Part shown: in pieces, positions 7,943-16,400 of the stretch
Numbering within the stretch: the first letter of the stretch is position 1
How the letters are laid out: each line of letters starts with the position of its first letter
Assembly: GCA_004297065.1 (NCBI GenBank)
Contig: SCUU01000050.1
Coordinates: 1 to 40,946, forward strand
From: Gallionellaceae bacterium
GTDB taxonomy: Bacteria > Pseudomonadota > Gammaproteobacteria > Burkholderiales > Gallionellaceae
Length of the DNA stretch: 40,946 nucleotides
Direction: 5' to 3'
The notes under the pieces: model-generated
The model's database searches: none
What the model was told of the DNA's origin: nothing
Seen by the model: the letters and a program-made list of their open reading frames with translations, nothing else
Made by a program: the position numbers and the translations under genes

Positions 7943-8179
7943 TTATTTGCGAACAGCGCGAGGTTTTACATTGGCAGTTTTAGCGATTTCCAATAGACCC
8001 AGCAGTGCCTGATTGACGACTGCGCCATTGGGGAATGCCTTGGCGACTTCGGGGTCGAGCACGATGACATTCGATGCGGCTTTGATCTGCTTGGCATATT
8101 TGCCGCGCGTCATTTTGCCAAAATCTTCGCGGCGGTATTCGGGTCTCAATTCTTCCCCGATTTTTTCAGGCTTCTTCAT
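7943..8179 (-). CDS. Antitoxin of a BrnT-type TA module
   Basis: 78 residues with the pattern of BrnT-associated antitoxins: RREDFGKMTRGKYAKQ, then NVIVLDPEVAKAFPNGAVVNQALLGLLEIA, a short strand-helix-helix DNA-binding element at the C-terminal half. Its ATG at 8179 overlaps the end of the upstream toxin reading frame by 14 nt, the usual toxin-first order for this family. The partner toxin carries a frameshift, so the antitoxin may be an orphan. Confidence 0.72.
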   Translation of the reverse strand: MKKPEKIGEELRPEYRREDFGKMTRGKYAKQIKAASNVIVLDPEVAKAFPNGAVVNQALLGLLEIAKTANVKPRAVRK

Positions 8180-8437
8180 AAAACTTCCTTTCGGTTCGTG
8201 TTGCAGGTCTGGCGCTGATGATGCGGATATGTCCGGTGCGTTCTACATGAGAGACAGCCAGTAGACGTCCAGCAGAGGATATGCCAAAGGGATAAGCCGA
8301 TGCTCTCCACGTGAATGGTCTGGGTCAGCGCCAGTGAGCGATAAATCATCGGCAAAGGCGGTGGATGCTTCGGCAAAAGACACGCTATGTTTGCGTAGGT
8401 TGGAAGCCGCTTTGTCTTCATCCCATTCAAATTTCAT
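8166..8437 (-). pseudogene. BrnT-family toxin gene with a one-base frameshift
   Basis: The frame from ATG 8437 starts as a clear BrnT ribonuclease-type toxin (MKFEWDEDKAASNLRKHSVSFAEA, then DPDHSRGEHRLIP) and then runs into a premature stop after LLDVYWLSLM. In the next frame the family's second half is intact: FGISSAGRLLAVSHVERTG, then HIRIISARPATRTERKFYEEA, ending at 8166. One base is missing near 8290 in a CCCTTT run. AAAGGA precedes the start. It is either a real loss-of-function mutation or a homopolymer sequencing error. Confidence 0.82.
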
Positions 8438-8495
8438 CAGCCATTATTCCTTTGCCACCAACCGATTCATGTTTTGGTTGTGCTAAGCGTTCGGA

Positions 8496-8672
8496 TTAAG
8501 ACATCACTGCCAAAATATCCTCGCGTTCGAGGTCTTCGTAATCGGCCAGAATGTCTCCGGTGCTCATGCCGTTGGCCAGCCATTCCAGCACGTTTTCTAC
8601 CGGATAACGCATGCCGCGTATGCAGGGCTTGCCGTGGCACACCAACGGGTCAACTGTAATGCGGCCGCTCAT
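8496..8672 (-). CDS. DUF433 family protein, short orphan antitoxin-like
   Basis: 58 residues, beginning MSGRITVDPLVCHGKPCIRG, the hallmark of DUF433 winged-helix proteins, with VENVLEWLANGMSTGDILADYEDLEREDIL following. AGGAG sits 8 nt before the ATG. It ends about 15 residues earlier than the usual 70-75, stopping after DILAVMS, and no DUF5615 partner follows, so it may be a decayed member of a TA pair. It lies divergent from a second, intact DUF433 gene at 8845. Confidence 0.72.
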   Translation of the reverse strand: MSGRITVDPLVCHGKPCIRGMRYPVENVLEWLANGMSTGDILADYEDLEREDILAVMS

Positions 8673-8844
8673 TTGTGATCTCCTGAATCGCTAAATGTAT
8701 TGCCAGTCTTGTGTTGGGGCGTAGCTTACACCAGCGGGCAGGGAAGTCGAACTGCCAGTGCGATAGGCTCATTCCAAAAACAACTACAGGTGAGAATATC
8801 CGCTAAAATGCACTTTCAGTTACATCCAATTGAGGAGTGCCGCC

Positions 8845-9075
8845 ATGAAACAGTTAGACCGCATCACCACCGATCCCGCCATCATGGGCGGCAAGCCGTG
8901 TATTCGCGGGCAGCGTGTGACGGTGGGTACGCTCATCGGATTGGTTGCCAGCGGAAAGACGACAGCGCAGATTCTCGATCTTTATCCCTATGTGGAAGCG
9001 GAAGATATTACCCAAGCCTTGCGCTATGCGGCCTGGCGCGCGGAAGAAATTGAGTTGCCGTTGATCGCTGCATGA
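8845..9075 (+). CDS. DUF433 antitoxin-like protein
   Basis: 76 residues from the ATG at 8845, preceded by GAGGAG at 8832-8837. The sequence MKQLDRITTDPAIMGGKPCIRG and VEAEDITQALRYAAWRAEE is a full DUF433 domain, a small winged helix usually paired with a DUF5615 PIN-like protein. The stop overlaps the ATG of the next gene (ATGA at 9072-9075), as expected for coupled TA translation. A possible -10 box (TAAAAT, 8804-8809) lies upstream. Confidence 0.85.
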   Translation: MKQLDRITTDPAIMGGKPCIRGQRVTVGTLIGLVASGKTTAQILDLYPYVEAEDITQALRYAAWRAEEIELPLIAA

Positions 9076-9455
9076 CATTGCGCGTGCTCATCGACATGAA
9101 TCTCTCGCCCTCTTGGGTAGAGGTTCTGCGCGAAGCCGGATTTGAGGCGAAACATTGGTCTCAGCTTGGTGCGCACAATGCCCCGGATAGCGAACTTTTC
9201 GCTTGGGCGAGGGAGAATGAATACATCGTTTTTACACACGACCTCGATTTCGGCGCAATGCTGAATGCCACTCAAGCAGAATCCCCCAGCGTTTTTCAGA
9301 TACGCACTGACGATGTCAGTCCTGCCGCACTTGCGCCTCGCACCATTGAGCTGTTGCAGCGCTTCACGCCTCAACTTTTATCGGGGGCATTGATTGTTGT
9401 GGATGAGATGCGTGAGCGCGTCAGGATATTGCCGCTGGGAAGCGGGCTGCGTTAG
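9072..9455 (+). CDS. DUF5615 PIN-like putative toxin
   Basis: 127 residues with the DUF5615 signature: LRVLIDMNLSPSW at the N-terminus, GAHNAPDSELFAWARENEYIVFTHDLDFG in the middle and IVVDEMRERVRILPL at the end. The spaced acidic residues (D8, D/E in the middle, D in THDLDFG) resemble the PIN nuclease active site. Partner of the DUF433 gene with which it overlaps by 4 nt. It ends tail-to-tail with the truncated XRE gene at 9452, overlapping by 4 bp. Confidence 0.85.
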   Translation: MTLRVLIDMNLSPSWVEVLREAGFEAKHWSQLGAHNAPDSELFAWARENEYIVFTHDLDFGAMLNATQAESPSVFQIRTDDVSPAALAPRTIELLQRFTPQLLSGALIVVDEMRERVRILPLGSGLR

Positions 9456-9628
9456 TGTAACTTTGGTTCTTTGTTTGGGTTTGGCGTGGAAGCCAGCTCA
9501 GCCTCGTTCACCTCTAGTTCAACTTTCCATGTAATGACGCGCTTAGTGGCGACTGCGGTCGCTTCGTTGAGTATGGCGTTTTCGGACAAGAATTCGTCAA
9601 AGCTGCTGCCGATATTTTTCTTGCTCAT
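9452..9628 (-). pseudogene. Truncated XRE-type antitoxin lacking its HTH
   Basis: 58 codons reading MSKKNIGSSFDEFLSENAIL, then ATAVATKRVITWKVELEV. This is the N-terminal part of a common XRE antitoxin family (IGSSFDDFL...AxAIKRVLAW), but it stops before the helix-turn-helix that should follow. The ATG overlaps the stop of the RelE/ParE gene (ATGA at 9628-9625), so it is the third gene of that module. The distal end meets the DUF5615 gene, suggesting a deletion joined two TA loci here. Confidence 0.65.
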
Positions 9629-9918
9629 GTTCGGTCATTCCAGTAATTCGGACGCCGCCGCTGGTGAGCTACGGCAATGAGGTAGAGACGTTCACCTTGG
9701 ACGCGATATACGACCGAATACGGAAATCGTCGAACCATCAGACGACGAAAACCATCTGCGACTGGCGCTCCCGCTTCTGGATGGGCGTATGCAAACGCGA
9801 CTGCAGTTTGCACCTCGGTAGCGAACTCCATGCCCAGACCCGGAAACTTCCCGTCGTAAAAAAGCGCCGATCTTTCGAATTCGGCGCGCGCCTTGGGATG
9901 GAACTGCGGTTGGTTCAC
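9625..9918 (-). CDS. RelE/ParE-family toxin
   Basis: 97 residues of the ParE/RelE fold: FHPKARAEFERSALFYDGKFPGLGMEFATEV, then VADGFRRLMVRRFPYSVVYRV and LYLIAVAHQRRRPNYW, with the C-terminal strand and basic residues typical of the family. Its start overlaps the stop of the antitoxin upstream (9915-9918). The module reads antitoxin, toxin, then a truncated XRE gene. Confidence 0.88.
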   Translation of the reverse strand: MNQPQFHPKARAEFERSALFYDGKFPGLGMEFATEVQTAVAFAYAHPEAGAPVADGFRRLMVRRFPYSVVYRVQGERLYLIAVAHQRRRPNYWNDRT

Positions 9919-10145
9919 GAAAGCTTGCGGTGAATATCTGCGAATACTTCCGTTGCGGGAATCAATTGAACATCACCTCGTTCAATCTCTGCCCAACGGA
10001 CTTTGGTTTCAACTTCCCATGCTTGGGCAACATCGCCGCTGTCGCTTGGTTCTAAAGTCTCCAGCAAAAAGCTGGCGAGTTGCGCGCGCTCTTCTGAACC
10101 TAATTGTTTGGCCTGTGTTTGAATTTCCGCGAGTTTGGCTGACAT
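9915..10145 (-). CDS. Addiction module antitoxin (short helical, partner of RelE/ParE toxin)
   Basis: 76 residues from ATG 10145 (AAAGGA upstream); longer in-frame starts to 10196 lack a ribosome site. The segment LAEIQTQAKQLGSEERAQLASFLLETLE, then VETKVRWAEIERGDVQLIPATEVFADI, is typical of the small antitoxin family in which KR/WxxEIExRxxxxxxG precedes an acidic tail. Translationally coupled to the toxin by a 4-nt overlap. Confidence 0.82.
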   Translation of the reverse strand: MSAKLAEIQTQAKQLGSEERAQLASFLLETLEPSDSGDVAQAWEVETKVRWAEIERGDVQLIPATEVFADIHRKLS

Positions 10146-10200
10146 GGCGTAATCCTTTGTTAAATTGACGGTCAAACGATAGGGTGATTCAAACATCTAG

Positions 10201-11154
10201 TCAAGGTTTAGGCTTCCCCCGCGCGCCTCTCTGTTCCTTGCTCATGAACGTCCAAGCAACGAAGCGACTCTTCTTCTGACCTTGCGACATCTCGAAGGTG
10301 CGGTTGTCTACGGCACCTATGTTCTTTATCAAACGATAGATGTGCGGCAGGCTGGATGATTTGGAGATGAGGGTGGTGAACCACATACAGTGGTCGCGTC
10401 CCGAGACGCTCTCTTCGATCATGCGCGTGACGAAGGCTTCCTCGCCGCCCTCGCAGCACAATTCCATGCTTTGCCCGCCGAAGTTCAGCACGGGATTTTT
10501 GTGTTTGTTGCTCTCTTTGCCGAGGTTCTGCCATTTGCGTTGCGTGCCTTGTCTGGCTTCGGCCAATGAGGCATGGAACGGTGGGTTGCACAGCGTGAGG
10601 TCGAAGTATTCGTCAGCATAGGTGACGCCTTCGAAGATGGATGTGGGTGATCCTTGGAAACGCAACTCGACGGCATCGCCCAACTGGTTCGCCTCCACAA
10701 TTTGCTGCGCATTTTGCAGCGCGGTTTTATCGATTTCCGTGCCGACAAACTGCCAGCCGTAAACGGCATGGCCGATGAGCGGGTAGATGCAGTTCGCGCC
10801 CGTGCCGATGTCGAGGGCGCGCACGGCTTTGCCGCGCGGAATAATGCCGCCGTTGCTTTCGCCCAGCAGGTCGGCGAGGTAGTGCAGATAGTCCGCGCGA
10901 CCGGGGATGGGCGGGCACAGGTATTGGGCGGGGATGTCCCAGTCCTTGATGTGGTAGTCGTGCAGTAACAGCGCGCGGTTCAGCGCTTTCACCGCCGCCG
11001 GATCGGCGAAGTTGATCGTCTCGTTGCCGTATTCATTTTTCGCCACGAACGCCGCCAATTCCGGGCTGCTCGCGATGAGTTGCGCGAAGTCATAGCGGCC
11101 GCGGTGCAGATTGCGCGGATGCAGATTGATTTTTGTTGCGGCGGCTTCGGTCAT
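10201..11154 (-). CDS. rlmF: 23S rRNA (adenine1618-N6)-methyltransferase RlmF
   Basis: Methylates A1618 of 23S rRNA using SAM. The N-terminus has [27 protein letters not shown], followed by [17 protein letters not shown]; the SAM pocket is [17 protein letters not shown] and the adenine N6 catalytic motif is [11 protein letters not shown], with [23 protein letters not shown] after it. The ATG at 11154 ([15 protein letters not shown]) is preferred over an upstream start at 11193. Lone gene, divergent from the MerR regulator and following the TA region. Confidence 0.93.
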   Translation of the reverse strand: MTEAAATKINLHPRNLHRGRYDFAQLIASSPELAAFVAKNEYGNETINFADPAAVKALNRALLLHDYHIKDWDIPAQYLCPPIPGRADYLHYLADLLGESNGGIIPRGKAVRALDIGTGANCIYPLIGHAVYGWQFVGTEIDKTALQNAQQIVEANQLGDAVELRFQGSPTSIFEGVTYADEYFDLTLCNPPFHASLAEARQGTQRKWQNLGKESNKHKNPVLNFGGQSMELCCEGGEEAFVTRMIEESVSGRDHCMWFTTLISKSSSLPHIYRLIKNIGAVDNRTFEMSQGQKKSRFVAWTFMSKEQRGARGKPKP

Positions 11155-11255
11155 GTTGCGTTGCGTTGCAGGGGAATGCGCGGATTGTAACAAGCGGGCA
11201 TCTCTCGCATTGCCCTATAATTTGCGGCATGAGTCGCATCGTTTTAATTTTCCGC

Positions 11256-11286
11256 TTGACCCTCACGTTACGTCAGGCTCCAACAT
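11256..11286 (+). promoter_or_regulatory. MerR-type promoter/operator upstream of the MerR gene
   Basis: A -35 box TTGACC (11256-11261) is followed by a 19-bp spacer carrying the inverted repeat CCTCACGTTACGTCAGG (11261-11277), then a weak -10 CAACAT (11281-11286). An overlong 19-bp spacer with a central dyad is the classic MerR-family architecture, so this regulator probably controls its own gene. Confidence 0.75.
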
Positions 11287-11315
11287 GGCGGCACGTATGA
11301 AGAAAGGGGTATCCG

Positions 11316-12344
11316 ATGTTGCTTAAAGTGGGGGAGTTGGCAAAACGCTGCGGGTTGACTGTGCGCACGCTGCACCACTACGACACCATCGGGCTGCTCA
11401 CGCCTTCTGCGCGTTCCGACAGCGGCTACCGGCTATACAACCGTAACGACATCGCCCGTTTGCACCAGATACAGGCATTGCGGCGTTTCGGTCTGGCCTT
11501 GGCCGACATCGGGGCGGTGCTGGCGAATCCCGGCTCACACCTCGCGGCTATCGTGGATCAGCAGATCCGCATGCTGGAGCAACAGATCGCGCAAAGCACC
11601 GCGTTGCGCGACCGTCTGTCCCAGTTGCAAGGCCAGTTGCAGCGGGGGGAGGAGCCGGAGCTTGCCGATTGGCTAACGACTCTGGAGATGATGACCATGT
11701 ACGACAAATACTTTACCAAGGAAGAACAAAAAAGTTTTCCGCTATTGAGCACGGCTGAAAACACGACCACGGCGGAGTGGGCCGAGCTGGTGCAGGCTGT
11801 GCGCGAGGCGATGGAGATGAAAGTGCCGCCGCAAAGCCCCGGTGCGCAGACATTGGCGAAACGCTGGATGACGATGCTGATGCGGGACTCGAAGGGCGAT
11901 CCGCGCTTGCTGGCCAAGCTGAACAGGATGCACTTCAACGAGCCCAGCGTGCAGGCGCAGACCGGCATCACGCTGGACATGATCGCCTTCGTGCAGCAGG
12001 CATATGCCGAGACGAAATTCGCAATCTACGAGAAATACCTCTCGCCCGAAGAGATGGCGTTTATGCGCGCGAACTACGTCAGCGGCACCAGCGAATTCCC
12101 CGCGCTGGTCGCGGAGGTGTACCAGCATCTGGAGGACGGCATCGCGCCGGACGACCCACGTATGCGCCAACTCACTTTGCGTTGGATGGGATTGGTGCGT
12201 GCTTATGCGGGTGATGACCCCGCGACGCAGGCGAAGCTACGCGAGGCGATGGCGCAGCATCCCGAGTTGCTGGAAGGCTCTGGGATTGATGCGCGTTTAC
12301 TCGGTTATGTCCGGCAGGCGATGGCGAGTCTGAGGCCGCACTAG
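11316..12344 (+). CDS. MerR-family regulator with TipAS-like effector domain
   Basis: 342 residues. The N-terminal winged helix (LLKVGELAKRCGLTVRTLHHYDTIGLLTP, then SGYRLYNRNDIARLHQI) is a canonical MerR DNA-binding domain, followed by a dimerisation coiled coil (about 80-110). The long C-terminal part (from MMTMYDKYFTKEEQ) is helical and resembles TipA-type ligand-binding domains, here apparently duplicated. An own operator lies upstream at 11256-11286, and AAAGG precedes the ATG. The ligand is not predictable. Confidence 0.85.
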   Translation: MLLKVGELAKRCGLTVRTLHHYDTIGLLTPSARSDSGYRLYNRNDIARLHQIQALRRFGLALADIGAVLANPGSHLAAIVDQQIRMLEQQIAQSTALRDRLSQLQGQLQRGEEPELADWLTTLEMMTMYDKYFTKEEQKSFPLLSTAENTTTAEWAELVQAVREAMEMKVPPQSPGAQTLAKRWMTMLMRDSKGDPRLLAKLNRMHFNEPSVQAQTGITLDMIAFVQQAYAETKFAIYEKYLSPEEMAFMRANYVSGTSEFPALVAEVYQHLEDGIAPDDPRMRQLTLRWMGLVRAYAGDDPATQAKLREAMAQHPELLEGSGIDARLLGYVRQAMASLRPH

Positions 12345-12387
12345 CGGGGGCAATGCAACTAAATTTCCGCGCCTGGCGGCCTTGCAT

Positions 12388-12393
12388 TAAAAT
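12388..12393 (+). promoter_or_regulatory. Possible -10 box for serB
   Basis: TAAAAT followed by GCGACG lies about 55 nt before serB, resembling the TATAATGCGCG boxes of djlA and mfd. No clear -35. Confidence 0.3.
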
Positions 12394-12447
12394 GCGACGC
12401 CTTCGATATCGGCTTACCCCGCCAGCGCGGAAACCATCGCCAGAATT

Positions 12448-13284
12448 ATGAATCTCATCATCCAAGCCCTGCACGACATTCCCGCCTCACATCTCGACCG
12501 TATCGCCGGCCTGTCGCTGGCGTCGCGCATCGAACAGGTCGCTACGCATGCTTACCGTTTGCGCGACGCCAAGCCGCACGACGGCGTGCCGATGTTCTGT
12601 TACGAGCATCGGCTCGATTACGGCTTTGTGCGCGCGAACCAGCATCTGTCCGATTTCGGGCTGGTGGTGATGGATATGGATTCGACGCTCATCAGCATCG
12701 AGTGCATCGACGAGATCGCCGACATGCAGGGCTTGAAGCCTCAGGTGGCGGCCATCACCGAGGCGGCCATGCGCGGCGAGATCGACTTTGCCGAGAGCCT
12801 GCGCCGCCGTGTGGCGCTGCTGGAAGGGTTGGATGAAGGGGGCTTGCAGCGTGTGTATGACGAACGCTTGCAACTCAATCCTGGAGCCGAACTGATGCTG
12901 GCGGAGCTGAAAAAACACGGCATCAAGACGCTGCTGGTGTCGGGCGGATTTGTATTTTTCACCGAACGCTTGAAGGCGCGCCTCGGTCTCGATTTTGCGC
13001 AGGCCAATACGCTGGAGATCGTGGGCGGCAAGCTGACCGGCAAGGTGCTGGGCGATGTGCTCGACGCGCAAGCCAAAGCCGACTGGCTGACCCGTATCCG
13101 CGATGAATTGGAGCTGCGTCCCGAGCAGGTGATCGCGATGGGCGACGGCGCGAACGATTTGAAGATGATGGCGCAGGCCGGTACCAGCATCGCCTATCAC
13201 GCCAAGCCGGTGGTGCGCGCGCAGGCCAGCTACGCCTTGAACTTTGTCGGACTGGATGGGCTGGTCAACCTGCTCACCCGCTAG
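12448..13284 (+). CDS. serB: Phosphoserine phosphatase SerB
   Basis: Last step of serine synthesis: O-phosphoserine to serine. HAD-family motifs are all present: the nucleophile motif I VVMDMDSTLIS (D76, D78), the SerB-typical IECIDEIADM, motif II VSGGF, Lys in the middle region and motif III MGDGANDLKMM. An N-terminal segment of about 70 residues precedes the HAD core, as in proteobacterial SerB. The stop codon TAG lies within the left terminus of a MITE-like element, so the insertion occurred at the very end of the gene. Functionally linked to glyA, also in this window. Confidence 0.95.
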   Translation: MNLIIQALHDIPASHLDRIAGLSLASRIEQVATHAYRLRDAKPHDGVPMFCYEHRLDYGFVRANQHLSDFGLVVMDMDSTLISIECIDEIADMQGLKPQVAAITEAAMRGEIDFAESLRRRVALLEGLDEGGLQRVYDERLQLNPGAELMLAELKKHGIKTLLVSGGFVFFTERLKARLGLDFAQANTLEIVGGKLTGKVLGDVLDAQAKADWLTRIRDELELRPEQVIAMGDGANDLKMMAQAGTSIAYHAKPVVRAQASYALNFVGLDGLVNLLTR

Positions 13285-13485
13285 GGAGACGCTGATTTAT
13301 TCGACTCTCGGAATCGAAGTAGTGTTCTCCCCCTGACAAGGGGGAGTTAGAGGGGGTTTTGATTTTGACTGTAAGCCTTGCTGTACTTGGCTTTGGACAA
13401 AAACTAACCCCTCCCGGCCTCCCCTTGTCAGGGGAGGAGACTAGCGGTGTTCTGCTAGTTTTTGAATAAATCAGCGTCTCCCTAG
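13281..13485. mobile_element. MITE-like element with 22-bp perfect terminal inverted repeats
   Basis: Positions 13281-13302 are the exact reverse complement of 13464-13485; the arm begins CTAGGGAGACGC. The outer CTAG on both sides may be a 4-bp target duplication. Inside are two CT/GA palindromes (near 13327 and 13410) of the dispersed family and a small CTAGC/GCTAG hairpin at 13441. There is no ORF. It lies between serB and nrdJ, 9 bp before the nrdJ ATG, and separates that gene from any upstream promoter. Confidence 0.85.
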
Positions 13486-13494
13486 GGGTAAACC

Positions 13495-16400
13495 ATGACG
13501 CAAGAAATCAGCACCGAAGTCCTGCTGGAAAAATACGCGGAAGCGGACGAGACGTCGGTGCAGGATGTGCGCCGCCGCGTGGCGCGCGGGTTGGCGCAAG
13601 CCGAGCCGCCGGAACAGCGTGCCAAGTGGGAGCGGCTGTTCTTTGAAGCGCAGGAAAACGGTTTTATTCCGGCGGGGCGCATCAACTCCGCCGCCGGGTT
13701 GAAGATGCAGGCGACGCTGATCAACTGTTTCGTGCAGCCTGTGGGCGATGCGATCTCCGGCACCAGCGACGGCAAGCCCGGCATCTACGATGCCTTGCAG
13801 CAGGCCGCCGAGACCATGCGCCGCGGCGGCGGGGTAGGGTACGACTTCTCATCCATCCGCCCCGAAGGCGCTTACGTCAAAGGCACGCACTCGCGCGCCA
13901 GCGGCCCCATCTCCTATATGCGCGTGTTCGACCGCTCCTGCGAGACGGTGGAATCCGCCGGAGCGCGGCGCGGCGCGCAGATGGGCGTGCTGCGCTGCGA
14001 CCATCCCGACATCGAAAAATTTATCGGAGCCAAAGACAAAGGCGATCTGCGCAACTTCAATATCTCCGTCGGCGTGACCGACGCGCTGATGCAGGCGGTG
14101 GAGGCGGATGGCGAGTTCGAGCTGGTGCATGCCGCCGCACCGGCTGACGCGCCCAAGGAAGCGGGCGCGACACAACGCGCCGACGGCAAGTGGATATATC
14201 GCAAAGTGCGCGCCGCCGATCTGTGGAAGCAGATCATCGCCAGCACCTACGACCACGCCGAGCCGGGCGTGCTGTTCATCGACCTGATGAACCGCGACAA
14301 CAACCTGTCCTATTGCGAAGTCATAGCGGCGACCAATCCTTGTGCCGAACAACCTCTGCCGCCCTATGGCTGCTGTTGCCTGGGCTCCATCGACCTCACG
14401 CGCATGGTGAAAAATCCGTTCAGCAATCATGCGGGGTTCGATTACGAGCCGTTCAAGAAACTGGTGCGTGTGGCGGTGCGCATGCTCGACAACGTGCTGG
14501 ACGTGAGCGCGTGGCCGTTGCCGGAGCAGCAGCAGGAGGCGCAAAGCAAACGCCGCATCGGGTTGGGATTCACCGGGCTGGGCGATGCGCTGGTGATGCT
14601 GGGCAAACGTTACGACACCGAGGAGGCGCGCGCCTTTGCCGCCGACATCGCGCGCATCATGCGCGACGAGGCCTATCTCGCCTCGGTGGAACTGGCGATA
14701 GAGCGCGGTGCGTTCCCGCTGCTGGATGCGGAAAAGTATCTGGCCGCGCCGCGCTTCGCCTCGCGCTTGCCCGACGAACTGAAAAACAAAATCCGTCAGC
14801 ATGGCTTGCGCAACAGCCACCTGCTGTCCATCGCGCCCACCGGCACGATTTCGCTGGCCTTTGCCGACAACGCCTCCAACGGTATCGAACCCGCGTTCTC
14901 GTGGTTCTACACGCGCAAGAAACGCATGCCGGACGGCAGCACCAAGGGCTACACGGTGGAGGATCACGCCTGGCGCGTGTTCAAGAAGCAGGGCGGCGAT
15001 GTGAGCAAGCTACCGCCTGAATTTGTTTCCGCGCTGGAGATATCGGCTATCGACCACATGAAGATGGTGGCGGCTGTCGCGCCGTTCATCGACACCTCGA
15101 TCAGCAAAACCGTCAACGTGCCCGCCGACTACCCCTATGAGGATTTCAAAGACCTCTACACCGAAGCATGGAAGGCCGGGCTGAAGGGCTTAGCGACTTA
15201 TAGGCCGAACAGCGTGCTGGGCTCGGTGCTATCCGTCACGCCCGAACCCAACGCCCCCCTATCCAACTTTCCCCCGATGCCCTCTCCTCAATCCTCTGGT
15301 GGAACAACTGATGGAACAACTAGCCATCTCACTAAGCCGCACAAAACGCGGCAAGTGATTGGTTATAGCCAATCGACTAAGCACGATGAAACCGTGCAAG
15401 TCGCTGGTTATCCCGCACACCCCACCCGCCGTTGGCGGGCAGAGTACAAGAGCGGGAGAGGAGACGAACGAGAAGCGGGTCAAGCAGGCAATCCGCGAAG
15501 CGGATGCTCGCAAAGGCAATCTTCGATCCCTGCGGGAGAAAGGGCAAACGCATCCCTACGCGATGATCCCAATTGTTCCGAACAGCCGCAGGACTTCGTG
15601 TTCGATCAAGACAGGCGCATCGTGCTGGAAGCCGCGCCCACGCCCGCGCTCGCCTCGTTGCGCTGGCCGGGACGTCCGCCATTGCCCGCCGGTAGCGAGG
15701 GCTGGGTGTCGCAGGTGGTGAAGCATCCGCTCGGTAGTTTCGTGGCGTTCGTGTCGCACACCACAACCCTCCCTCACCCGAGCGTGGCTGTTGCCGACTT
15801 GTCGGCTTTACAGCCACGGCCTACCCCTAGCGGGTGCAACCCTCCCCCGGTGGGAGAGGGGGCAAACGCCTCGCTGCGCGACTCTTCAACTCCGGGGCGT
15901 AACCATCCGTTCGAGGTATGGGTGAACGGCTCGGAACAGCCGCGCGGTCTGGGCGCGCTGGCGAAGTCGCTGTCGATGGATATGCGCACGCGCGATCCGG
16001 TATGGATACGCATGAAGCTGGAGATGCTGATGAAGACGGCGGGCGACGATGCCTTCGACATGCCGATGCCGCCCGACGGTGAGGTGATGCGTATGCCGAG
16101 CTTGGTGGCTGCGTTCGCACATTTGCTGAAATACCGCATCGAACAACTAGGCGCGCTGGAAATCAGCGAGGGTGTCACCACGCCGATGATGGATGCGCTG
16201 TTCGCTAAAAAAGAACCCAAGACCGGCACCGACGGCACCATGAGCTGGACGGTGGACATCTCCAACGCGGGCAGCGGCGACGATTTCGTGCTGGGCTTGA
16301 AAGAGCTGGTGCTGCCGGATGGGCAACGCCGCCCGTATTCGATGTGGCTCTCCGGCGTGTATCCGCGCGCACTCGACGGGCTGTGCAAAGTGTTGAGTCT

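Noticed and set aside
15256-15565. CRISPR array in the composite repeat
   Set aside because: Units differ in inner sequence, are adjacent hairpins without unique spacers of constant length, and no cas gene is nearby.
15256-15565. Intein or separate gene inside nrdJ
   Set aside because: No intein splice motifs or endonuclease; the segment matches the intergenic repeats at 32.6 and 40.3 kb.
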